The notes beneath the pieces are model-generated. The model worked only from the letters and a program-made list of their open reading frames with translations. It was not told the DNA's origin and searched no databases. From assembly GCF_001894785.1 (NCBI RefSeq), contig NZ_BCWW01000007.1:124001-188000 (forward strand): 64,000 nt of DNA. Reading direction: 5' to 3'. Both the position numbers and the translations under genes were made by a program. This stretch comes from Rhodococcoides fascians NBRC 12155 = LMG 3623. Lineage in GTDB: Bacteria; Actinomycetota; Actinomycetes; Mycobacteriales; Mycobacteriaceae. Shown piece by piece: positions 56,846 through 64,000 of the stretch (position 1 is its first letter; every line of letters starts with the position of its first letter).

Positions 56846-58171
56846 TTACCTGCCCAGCAAGCCGCCCAGCGGTCCGCCGACGCCTGCTTGCTCGCCGCCA
56901 CCGGTACCGCCGACCGGTCCACCCGGCGGCTGTTCCGACGGCTGCACCACCACGAACCCCTGGCCGGCGAATTCCAGCGTGAACCTCTCTCCGGTCGAGC
57001 GGCCGATCAACGTTCCGAGCCCGAACGAGTCGTTCTTCTTCACTCTCGTCTGCAGAGACGACGACCACGCAACTGCTGCCTGCGGGTCGGCGAACGTCGG
57101 CTGGTCGACGTTCAGGACGACCGGCACTCCGTCGGTGGTGATGGCGATACGGCCCCGACCGGTGAACACACAGTTGAAGAACCCCGCGTTTCCACCCGCA
57201 GCGGCACCCTGGACACGCTTGATGTCGTAACTCAGCGAGGAGTCGAACGCGAGAACGTTGGCCCCGTTGATGGTGAGCCCGTCCGTGCCGTCGAGATCGA
57301 TCAGATGAACGTCCTGTGCGGCGTTGGCGAGGAACAGGTCGCCCTGGCCCGTGACCTTCATCAGGGGGACGCCTTCGCCGGACAGGGCTTGTTTGAGGGC
57401 TCGACCTATACCCCCGGAGCCCTTGGCCTCGAACTGCAGATTGCCCTGGTACGCGACCATCGAGCCGGCCCGAGCCATGATCTCGCCGTTCATGCCGACC
57501 CGGCACATCTTGCTGCCCTGTTTCTGAATCCCCGATCCGGGAACTTCGGCGTGGGCGGGCGCGAACAGTTCACTTCTCATGGTCAGGACTCCTTGTGGGA
57601 CAGGTGAATTCACGATCGCTTCGCTTCGGTGCGAGGGTGGTGCCGTCGGTGCCTCGGGTGTGGGCGGATCGTCGTCCTCGACGCTGATACCGAACGCGGT
57701 GGCCAGGCCCGCCAACCCATCGGCGTAGCCCTGGCCCACCGCCCGGATCTTCCATTGCTGGTTGCGGCGATAGAACTCCAGGATGACGAGAGCACTCTCG
57801 TCGCCGAGTGCGTCGGCGGTGAATCCGACGATCGCACCGCCCGACGTGTCGGAGACGGTCGCCGATGTCGGTCCGGCGGCAGCGAACGTTGCCGGACCGG
57901 TACCGTCCAGCGATGCCGCGATGGCAACGGTCTCGATATCGGCTGGAATCGCGGAGGGATCGATCAGGACGAGATGGCCGGACGGCCCGCGCTGGTACTC
58001 GAGGCCCGCGCCCTCGGGTTGGTTGTAGAACACCAGATCCGCGTCCGAACGCACCCGTCCGTCCGGCCCCAACAGCAGCGCGGACACGTCGACCGACGTC
58101 GAGGCGGCAAGTGTCACCGTCAGCCGGCCGGTCGGAGCGGGGCAGTTCTCCCCGCGAGCGAGGTTTTTCAT
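56846..58171 (-). CDS. TerD domain - AIM24 domain fusion protein
   Basis: 441 residues. I chose the ATG at 58171 because TerD homology begins at once; the longer frame starts inside the upstream gene. Residues about 10-180 are TerD (LLGPDGRVRSDADLVFYNQPEG; QQWKIRAVGQGYADGLAGL), a calcium-binding fold of tellurite/stress-resistance systems. Residues about 215-420 are an AIM24-family beta domain (MCRVGMNGEIMARAGSMVAYQG; DLFLANAAQDVHLIDLDG). A Gly/Pro-rich tail ends the protein. There are no membrane segments. It begins 32 bp after the double ATPase, so it is the fourth gene of that operon. Role unknown; stress signalling or membrane/envelope integrity is the family theme. Confidence 0.88.
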   Translation of the reverse strand: MKNLARGENCPAPTGRLTVTLAASTSVDVSALLLGPDGRVRSDADLVFYNQPEGAGLEYQRGPSGHLVLIDPSAIPADIETVAIAASLDGTGPATFAAAGPTSATVSDTSGGAIVGFTADALGDESALVILEFYRRNQQWKIRAVGQGYADGLAGLATAFGISVEDDDPPTPEAPTAPPSHRSEAIVNSPVPQGVLTMRSELFAPAHAEVPGSGIQKQGSKMCRVGMNGEIMARAGSMVAYQGNLQFEAKGSGGIGRALKQALSGEGVPLMKVTGQGDLFLANAAQDVHLIDLDGTDGLTINGANVLAFDSSLSYDIKRVQGAAAGGNAGFFNCVFTGRGRIAITTDGVPVVLNVDQPTFADPQAAVAWSSSLQTRVKKNDSFGLGTLIGRSTGERFTLEFAGQGFVVVQPSEQPPGGPVGGTGGGEQAGVGGPLGGLLGR

Positions 58172-58203
58172 CGGATCCAGTGTGCCAGTGTCGACGCGTG
58201 CTG

Positions 58204-61200
58204 TCAGGAACGCGCGAGTTCGATGACTTCTTCCTCGGTCGGCGGGCTCTTCGGGTGGTAGGACAGGCACAGGGGAGTGGCGGTTCGCCGGAACTCTGCG
58301 CCCTCGACGGCAGCGTAGAACTGCCCCGCGGGCAAACGGCCGACATCGGGTACCGAGCCGCCTTTGACGCGGGCCATCTCCTTGGCCGCCTCGACCTGGG
58401 ACGGGCTGTTGAGCAGTCCGTAGAACTGCGTCGACGCGTTTCCGGCGATGCGGTTGTGCAACCCCTTCGGTGCCTGCGTGGCAAATACGAGACCGAGACC
58501 GTACTTACGCGCCTGCGACGCCAGCGCAAGTGTGCTGTGTGTCGCTGCGGTCGTGCGATCGGAGGGGGCGAAGTTCTGCGCCTCGTCCATCACGAACAGT
58601 CCGCCGAGCGGCCGGTCACCCGCCGGGTTCTTCTTGATCCAGGAGAACAGGCCCATCTGCAGCTGATTGACGAAGCTCTGCTTCTGCTCGTCGGTGGTCA
58701 GGCCCGCCAGATTGATCACCGATACTCGGGCCTTCTTTCCGTCGGCCGGAGTCAGCAGCACTGCCGGGTCGACCGGGGTGCCCGCCCCTGCGAACATGGG
58801 GTCGTTGGCCACGGCAGCCTTCAGATTTTCGGCCAGTCCCTGCGCGATCCGTACGGCATCGCGCAGGTCGCTGGTGTCCTCGGGCAATTCTTCGAGCAGG
58901 TCGATGAAGTCCGCCAGCGTGCCGCCCTGTGGGCGTCGACCGAAGAGATCGAGCGTCGACTTCAGCACTGCGCGGCCGTGTTTCGCCTTCTGGGAAGTAC
59001 CCAGGACGCCGGCGGCGGGCTCGAGCGACGCCAATGCGGATTCGACGGAGGAATCGAACTCGTCGGCATCACCGAGAACGCTGACGAAATCGGGCAGTGG
59101 CTGAAAGCTCAGCGGTCGGCCCGCCGACTTGCGGGGCGTCCACACCACGACGTCGGTGTCGCGTAGATACGCCGCCGCCTTGGCCTCGTCGCCCGGCGGC
59201 CACGTCCGTTCGTCCTCGGGCCACGCGGTGCCGAGGCGAGCCAGGTCGTTGTTGACGTCCAACACGATCGCCGAAACACCTTGCAGCGCACATTCTTCCA
59301 CCAGTCGGCGAATCAGTACCGTCTTCCCTGATCCGGAACCCGCGAAGATCGCTGTGTGCTTACGGAGCGCCTCGAGTTGGATTGCGACGTCCGCACCGGT
59401 GCTCACTTCCGACCCGGCGACGATCGACGGCCGGCGGCTCGCAATCGGTTCGGCCGCGACGGTGTTCTCGGGTTCGATCAATGCGGTGTCGTCGTCGACG
59501 ACGCTGACTGCAGGCAACACGGAGGAGAACAGTTCGACCTCGTGTGCGGGCTTGCGCGCGAGCAACCACGACGTGAGAGCGGGGGAGTTCTCGGCCAGCA
59601 GCACCGACAGAGCCGCCAAGGCCCTGCGGTCCTCGTCGCCGAACGGCACGACAATGCCGCCTGCACGTCGCAGAGCGGCGACGGTCTGCTCGGTCTTCGC
59701 GCCATTGGGCCACGGGTCGTTTCTGATGAGGATCAGTCGCCGTTTCGGCATGTCTGCCCTGAGGCCGGCCGTGGTCACCGCACGCTCCACACGGGCCAAC
59801 GCGGCCCTGGCATTGCCGGAGGTGACCGCGCGGAAGCACCAGTGCTCCTCGTCGTCCGTATCGGTGTCGACGGTATGTCGCAGCCTGGCATGCAGGGCAG
59901 GCTTGCCGCTCGGAGGTGGGTCCTGGGCAAGGCTGTCGTCCGAGGACTGATGCTCGTGGATCCACGCGGTCAGGCCCGCAGACAGGAGTGCGGGGACGAT
60001 CGAGTCCTCACTGTCGGGCTTCAGCGGAATGGCGACGTCGACCTGTTTGCGCAGTGCTGCGTAGCGATCGTCGAGTATGTCGAGTTCGTCGACCCGTGCT
60101 TTGGGGAGGTCCTGCGCATCCGCGGGCCCGGACTTGTCCGTGAAACTCTCCAACTCCGACGCGACGCCGGTGTCTAGGCAGTGCCTGATGTGACGGTCGA
60201 CCGCGATCAGCAGCTGCCGCGGAGTGAAGTCCGGGGCCTGCTCGAATGCGTCGGGTGCCACCGGCCACGTCGGATGCGGCGGGGTGAAGCCTGCCTCGAG
60301 AAAGCACGCCGCTAGACGTCGTCCCAGTAACAGGCGTCCGATGTCGGACGACGGAATCGGCTTGAGAGGCTGCGTCACTCGGAAGCGGTCGCGCATCGGT
60401 GCCACGCCGCGGGCGGCGATCAACTCCCACGCGCTCGACAGAGCCGAGAGTACCGACGCGGTGCGAGGAAGCGTTTCGCGCAGCGACATCAGACCGTGCG
60501 CCAGTTGCTCGACGACCTTGTCTTCCTGTGCGTCGGCGAACTCCTGATCCGATCCCGTTCGGGATTGCGCGACCAACGTGTCGATCTGGTCTATCGCGAG
60601 AATTGTCGGACCGGTGATGGCCAGCAGTCGTGAGATGTTCTCGGCAATGCCTTGGTGACCGAGCTCGGCCCGGCGGATTCCCCAGGGCGAGAATTCTTCG
60701 GCATCGACGTCGTCGATCGACTGCAGGTATGCGTCACCGAGATCCTGGACGGCCGAATCGGGGGCGATGGACAGCACCAAGGCGCGCAGCGTGTGCTGCG
60801 AGGTACGCCGATGTCGGGGGTGGACCTTGTATACGGCGGTGACGAAGTCGTTCAGCGTCTCGGCGTCGATCATGTTCTCGCCCATGATCTTTGCGCGTTG
60901 TTCGTCGGGAATGTCACCGATCGTGCACAAGCGACGCAACAGAAGTGCGAGTTGGCTGTCGGATCCTTGGCCGGAGGGCCGCATCAGGTCGTCGAGCATC
61001 CCCATGAGAGTCGACCGCCAGAAGCCCGCGGCGTCGAGCAGCCTGATCAGGAAGAAGTACCCGCCCTTCTGCTGCACCTCCTCGCGCACCTGCCCCAGCA
61101 GATGCGTCTTGCCGGATCCGGCCGGCCCGCGTACGACGACTCCGAGCGGACTGGCGTCATCCGACGTCTCCGCGTCCTCGTAGGCGTTCATCACCTCGAG

Positions 61201-61344
61201 GAACACCCGCTCGTGCATGCCGGGAACGTGCACGTTGGACTGCGAACGCCACACGTCGTCGGGGGTCGGGGCCCAGCTCAGCCGTACCGATTCCAGAGCC
61301 CGGATCTGCTCGTTGTCCGTCATCGTGGAGTTCACGCCCATCAT
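58204..61344 (-). CDS. Double ATPase: N-terminal AAA module, C-terminal HerA/FtsK-like module
   Basis: 1046 residues. The N-terminal half has Walker A GPAGSGKT (73-80) and Walker B ILAIDQID (about 245-252), resembling STAND/AAA ATPases. The C-terminal half has a second Walker A GSGSGKT (about 668-674), a Walker B with VMDEAQNFAPS (about 917-927) and LVFATQAPKGLHNRIAGN, diagnostic of HerA/VirB4-type motor ATPases (DUF87 class), which form hexamers and usually work with nucleases in DNA end processing or phage defence. The middle (about 370-640) is not recognised. ATG at 61344 overlaps the stop of the upstream gene (ATGA), so production is coupled. The pairing of two different ATPases in one chain is unusual. 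Confidence 0.88.
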   Translation of the reverse strand: MMGVNSTMTDNEQIRALESVRLSWAPTPDDVWRSQSNVHVPGMHERVFLEVMNAYEDAETSDDASPLGVVVRGPAGSGKTHLLGQVREEVQQKGGYFFLIRLLDAAGFWRSTLMGMLDDLMRPSGQGSDSQLALLLRRLCTIGDIPDEQRAKIMGENMIDAETLNDFVTAVYKVHPRHRRTSQHTLRALVLSIAPDSAVQDLGDAYLQSIDDVDAEEFSPWGIRRAELGHQGIAENISRLLAITGPTILAIDQIDTLVAQSRTGSDQEFADAQEDKVVEQLAHGLMSLRETLPRTASVLSALSSAWELIAARGVAPMRDRFRVTQPLKPIPSSDIGRLLLGRRLAACFLEAGFTPPHPTWPVAPDAFEQAPDFTPRQLLIAVDRHIRHCLDTGVASELESFTDKSGPADAQDLPKARVDELDILDDRYAALRKQVDVAIPLKPDSEDSIVPALLSAGLTAWIHEHQSSDDSLAQDPPPSGKPALHARLRHTVDTDTDDEEHWCFRAVTSGNARAALARVERAVTTAGLRADMPKRRLILIRNDPWPNGAKTEQTVAALRRAGGIVVPFGDEDRRALAALSVLLAENSPALTSWLLARKPAHEVELFSSVLPAVSVVDDDTALIEPENTVAAEPIASRRPSIVAGSEVSTGADVAIQLEALRKHTAIFAGSGSGKTVLIRRLVEECALQGVSAIVLDVNNDLARLGTAWPEDERTWPPGDEAKAAAYLRDTDVVVWTPRKSAGRPLSFQPLPDFVSVLGDADEFDSSVESALASLEPAAGVLGTSQKAKHGRAVLKSTLDLFGRRPQGGTLADFIDLLEELPEDTSDLRDAVRIAQGLAENLKAAVANDPMFAGAGTPVDPAVLLTPADGKKARVSVINLAGLTTDEQKQSFVNQLQMGLFSWIKKNPAGDRPLGGLFVMDEAQNFAPSDRTTAATHSTLALASQARKYGLGLVFATQAPKGLHNRIAGNASTQFYGLLNSPSQVEAAKEMARVKGGSVPDVGRLPAGQFYAAVEGAEFRRTATPLCLSYHPKSPPTEEEVIELARS

Positions 61345-61994
61345 GATTCGATCGAGAGAAGGTGGTTCTGCTGATTACCGACGACGACGGCCGCAGCGCG
61401 TTCCTCGTCGGTCAGCGTCTTCTGGTTTTCCTCGGGTATCAGCGAGACGTCCGCGGCGCGGCGCAGCCGTGCGAGTGCATCGTCGAGATCGGCACGAGGT
61501 ATGTCTCGCAACTCGTTTCGCAAGCGAGACAGCCGAACGGTGCTACCGGGTTCACGTGCGAGCGACGCGTACGCGGTGCGAATCGAGGCCTCGATGTCGA
61601 CGGTCTTGTCGGCCTTCTCGGAGCTGTCGAGGGGGGCGGTCTCGTCCCCGCGGGGCGAGAACACATCGGCCGGACGGCTGTCGGTGCGATCCAGCCAGCG
61701 ACGTAACCCTGCCAACACGGTGAACATGGCCTTGCCTGCGCCTGTCGACCGAGCCGGTGGTTCACCGCCCATGAGCTCACCGCAGGTGCGCCACCCTTTG
61801 TCGGTCAGCTCCAGGGTCATCGGGCGCACCGAAGAATCGACCTCGATCAATCCCGCATTCTTCAGTTTGTCGCGGGAAGCCTTAGGTAATTCGGGGCCGA
61901 GTCCCTTGAGGACGCTGTTCTTCACCGGACTCGCTTCGGCCATCAGAACGAGCAGTACTGCTGCTTCGGTGCCGTTCAGGTCTTCGGTACTCAT
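61341..61994 (-). CDS. Predicted winged-helix-like protein of the ATPase/nuclease operon
   Basis: 217 residues, not firmly recognised. The N-terminal 75 residues (EAAVLLVLMAEASPVKNSVLKGLGPELPKASRDKLKNAGLIEVD) look like a winged helix with a recognition helix and wing. A linker follows. The C-terminal part (about 130-205) holds a helix pair rich in Arg/Asp (LRDIPRADLDDALARLRRAADVSLIPEENQ), perhaps a second winged helix. Starts and stops overlap both neighbours by 4 bp, so it is probably a stoichiometric partner: an adaptor or DNA-recognition subunit rather than a free repressor. Confidence 0.6.
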   Translation of the reverse strand: MSTEDLNGTEAAVLLVLMAEASPVKNSVLKGLGPELPKASRDKLKNAGLIEVDSSVRPMTLELTDKGWRTCGELMGGEPPARSTGAGKAMFTVLAGLRRWLDRTDSRPADVFSPRGDETAPLDSSEKADKTVDIEASIRTAYASLAREPGSTVRLSRLRNELRDIPRADLDDALARLRRAADVSLIPEENQKTLTDEERAAAVVVGNQQNHLLSIES

Positions 61995-63133
61995 CGAGGA
62001 TCCCCCTTCGATCGTCTTCTCGATACTGCCTCGCGGATGGTAGCCACAGCGCGGTGCGGGTCGTCGATCACCTGAGCGTTGGTGAACCGCAACACTATGT
62101 ACCCGTGTGTCTGCAGCTGGTTGTCGCGCACGCGGTCCTCGGCGAAGCGCTGGGCGGCACGGTGCTCGTCGCCGTCGATTTCCACGATGACTCTCTCGGT
62201 GCGCCACAGTACGTCGACTGTGAACGGACGGCTGAGTTCGCCGAGCCGAATCGAGCGATTGTGCTCTCGACCGGTGGCCCATTCGTGCTGGTCCAGCGCT
62301 CTGTACAGGCGCTTCTCCGGATCGCTCGCCGGGTGTGGGTGTCCGGCGATCGGCGGATAGCTCAACGGCCGGAAGCGATCGAGGACAGTGCTGACGCCGG
62401 CAGGCACTTCGGGTGCGCGCACCGACACGGACGGGAATCTGTCCATCCTCGACGACCCACCGCCGGTGAGCCACACGCCCGCCCGTGCGTGAGCACACAG
62501 CCATTCCGCTGCGGTCGACACGAAGTCGGCGTCCACGGCGTCGGGTACGACCAGCACGAGAGCGACAACGTCGCGGCCGTGAGCTGCCGCGAGAGCTCGC
62601 GCCGAACCTGCCGCGCGGGTCTCGACGGTGAACACCGGCCGGCGTATCGGCCGTCCCGAGGAGGCCGACTCGGCCAGAGCCGCTATGTAGGGACCGAAGT
62701 GTGCCGAGTCGGCAGCCAGGCGAACGGCGGACGTGCGAGCGGCACGCCGCTCCAACGTGGAGGTCCCTGCGTTGTGCTCGAACTCGGGGAGCCATAGCGC
62801 GGTCGAGTGGACCGCTGCGGTCTCCAGCGACGTGACCACCATCTCGACCAGGTCTGCCGAACGATGAGATGCCGACTCGTCGACAGTGAAGAAGACGATC
62901 GCAGGTGCGTCGGCGGGGAGCGGGTTCGCGGATTCGGCGAGCTCGCGTTCGGACGCCCCGCGAAGTCGAGTCACTCGATCTGCGGGAAGACTCGACCACC
63001 AGCCTGTGGTCTCACCGTTCCCGGTCACAGCTGCTCCCCGCCCACCCCTGTTGCCCCATCTCCGAACCGTACCGACAAGGTCCGACACGTAGGGGGCGAG
63101 CACGTTTCCGTGACGGCGATTTGGCTCTGGCAT
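61991..63133 (-). CDS. Protein with C-terminal DUF559/Vsr-like endonuclease domain
   Basis: 380 residues. The ATG at 63133 has AGGGGA upstream; a longer frame reaches into the rplN leader. Residues 271-380 form a DUF559/Vsr-like PD-(D/E)XK nuclease: Glu273, Asp307 (FTVDVLW), Glu318 and Asp320 ([10 protein letters not shown]), then [17 protein letters not shown]. The typical E-V-D-G catalytic variant of DUF559 is intact. The first 260 residues are not recognised; alternating hydrophobic strands ([23 protein letters not shown]) suggest an alpha/beta domain. First gene of the operon; its stop overlaps the next start (ATGA). The ATP-driven motor downstream could translocate DNA to it. Confidence 0.83.
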   Translation of the reverse strand: MPEPNRRHGNVLAPYVSDLVGTVRRWGNRGGRGAAVTGNGETTGWWSSLPADRVTRLRGASERELAESANPLPADAPAIVFFTVDESASHRSADLVEMVVTSLETAAVHSTALWLPEFEHNAGTSTLERRAARTSAVRLAADSAHFGPYIAALAESASSGRPIRRPVFTVETRAAGSARALAAAHGRDVVALVLVVPDAVDADFVSTAAEWLCAHARAGVWLTGGGSSRMDRFPSVSVRAPEVPAGVSTVLDRFRPLSYPPIAGHPHPASDPEKRLYRALDQHEWATGREHNRSIRLGELSRPFTVDVLWRTERVIVEIDGDEHRAAQRFAEDRVRDNQLQTHGYIVLRFTNAQVIDDPHRAVATIREAVSRRRSKGDPR

Positions 63134-63150
63134 CGGCGTTCCCCTACACT
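63121..63150 (+). promoter_or_regulatory. Candidate promoter for the resumed ribosomal operon
   Basis: TTGGCT (63121-63126), 18 bp, TACACT (63145-63150) would start transcription about 100 nt before rplN. The -35 overlaps the start codon region of the divergent nuclease gene. The insertion of a terminator and a reverse operon between rpsQ and rplN means rplN needs its own promoter somewhere in 63100-63263; this is the best match I see. Confidence 0.35.
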
Positions 63151-63263
63151 TGACCGGTTGCCTGTGGCAGCGGTGTGTCTTCGTGCGCCCGCTCTCGGCA
63201 GCCGACCGCGCGTGTCGGGACGGAAATCCGGCACGTACGTACATCCAGGTCAAGGAGAAGTTA

Positions 63264-63632
63264 GTGATTCAGCAGGAGTCGCGAGTACGCGTCGCTGATA
63301 ACACGGGCGCGAAGGAAATCCTTTGCATCCGCGTTCTCGGTGGTTCGTCACGTCGCTACGCCGGAATCGGCGACATCATCGTAGCTACGGTGAAAGACGC
63401 CATTCCCGGTGGAAACATCAAGAAGGGTGAGGTCGTCAAGGCCGTCATCGTCCGCACCGTCAAGGAGCGTCGCCGTCCGGATGGCTCGTACATCCGTTTC
63501 GACGAGAACGCTGCGGTGCTGATCAAGCCGGACCACGACCCCCGTGGAACCCGCATCTTCGGCCCGGTCGGCCGCGAGCTGCGTGAGAAGAAGTTCATGA
63601 AGATCGTCTCGCTCGCCCCGGAGGTGCTGTAA
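63264..63632 (+). CDS. rplN: 50S ribosomal protein L14
   Basis: 122 residues, exactly the usual length when started at the GTG at 63264 ([19 protein letters not shown]), which has AAGGAGAA upstream. Longer frames upstream are not conserved. L14 forms part of the intersubunit bridge. Confidence 0.98.
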   Translation: MIQQESRVRVADNTGAKEILCIRVLGGSSRRYAGIGDIIVATVKDAIPGGNIKKGEVVKAVIVRTVKERRRPDGSYIRFDENAAVLIKPDHDPRGTRIFGPVGRELREKKFMKIVSLAPEVL

Positions 63633-63950
63633 ATGAAGGTGCACAAGGGCGACACCGTTCTCGTGATCGCAGGCAAGGACAAGGGTGCCAAGGGCAAGGT
63701 CATTCAGGCCTACCCCGCTGACTCCAAGGTCCTGGTCGAAGGCGTGAACCGCATCAAGAAGCACACCGCGGTCTCTGCCAACCAGCGCGGCGCATCCTCG
63801 GGTGGCATCGTCACTCAGGAAGCCCCGATCCACGTATCGAACGTCGCAGTTGTCGACTCGGACGGAAACCCCACTCGCGTGGGCTACCGGACCGACGAAG
63901 AATCCGGCAAGCGCGTTCGTGTTTCCCGCAAGAACGGGAAGGACATCTGA
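63633..63950 (+). CDS. rplX: 50S ribosomal protein L24
   Basis: 105 residues; KOW motif near the start ([23 protein letters not shown]). ATG follows the rplN stop directly. An assembly-initiating protein of the large subunit. Confidence 0.97.
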   Translation: MKVHKGDTVLVIAGKDKGAKGKVIQAYPADSKVLVEGVNRIKKHTAVSANQRGASSGGIVTQEAPIHVSNVAVVDSDGNPTRVGYRTDEESGKRVRVSRKNGKDI

Positions 63951-63951
63951 G

Positions 63952-64000
63952 ATGACTACCACCGAGAACATCGCGGGCGAACAGCCCCGCCTCAAGGCGC
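63952..64000 (+). CDS. rplE: 50S ribosomal protein L5 (start only, cut by window end)
   Basis: The ATG at 63952 opens MTTTENIAGEQPRLKA, matching the actinobacterial L5 N-terminus, one base after the rplX stop. The rest lies outside the window. Gene order rplN-rplX-rplE supports the call. Confidence 0.85.
   Translation, partial: MTTTENIAGEQPRLKA

Noticed and set aside
61995..62999. Longer frame upstream of the winged-helix gene (552 residues in all)
   Set aside because: The additional part reads through the nuclease gene in a different frame; the ATG at 61994 overlaps the nuclease stop and is the natural coupled start.

Overview
The window is high-GC actinobacterial DNA, most likely from Rhodococcus or a close relative in the Nocardiaceae/Mycobacteriales. 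This rests on the S10/spc ribosomal-protein gene order, frequent GTG starts, many 4-bp start/stop overlaps, and an accessory insertion between rpsQ and rplN. Genus and species are inferred from style, not from a database search.

Region 1 (1-43679, + strand) is a giant nonribosomal peptide synthetase (NRPS) assembly line in three genes; the first is cut at the left edge. Thirteen complete or near-complete modules are visible. Reading the adenylation (A) domains by eye with the ten-residue specificity code gives Thr-Ser-Ser-Thr-X1 on subunit 1, Ser-Ser-X2-X1-D-Ser-X3 on subunit 2 and X4-X3' on subunit 3, ending in a thioesterase. X1 (DLWHLILVSK, twice), X2 (DPLISGGIIK), X4 (DALFAGVMVK) and X3/X3' (DVWDYVLVSK / DVWDFILVSK) match no code I know. 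The subunits break between a condensation domain and the next A domain. The ends at these breaks carry leftover pieces of A domains that look like docking modules.

Region 2 (43750-50990, all - strand) runs toward the NRPS. In transcription order it holds a DUF4442 hotdog protein, a TyrA/PapC-like dehydrogenase whose usual catalytic His is Asn, an AurF-like diiron N-oxygenase with all seven metal ligands, a DrrABC-type ABC exporter, a family-2 glycosyltransferase and a secreted lipase. With the NRPS this looks like a cluster for an exported, possibly glycosylated peptide or lipopeptide. The dehydrogenase/oxygenase pair suggests aromatic-amine chemistry. The link to the NRPS is inferred from position.

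Region 3 (about 51045-56824, + strand) is the S10 operon: a roughly 400-nt leader, then rpsJ-rplC-rplD-rplW-rplB-rpsS-rplV-rpsC-rplP-rpmC-rpsQ and a terminator.

Region 4 (56846-63133, - strand) splits rpsQ from rplN. It is a tightly coupled four-gene operon: a protein with a C-terminal DUF559/Vsr-like nuclease domain, a winged-helix-like protein, a 1046-residue double ATPase (AAA plus HerA/FtsK-like), and a TerD-AIM24 fusion. It has the look of an uncharacterised defence or DNA-repair/stress system and is, with the NRPS, the most novel content here.

Region 5 (63264-64000, + strand) resumes the ribosomal operon with rplN, rplX and the start of rplE.
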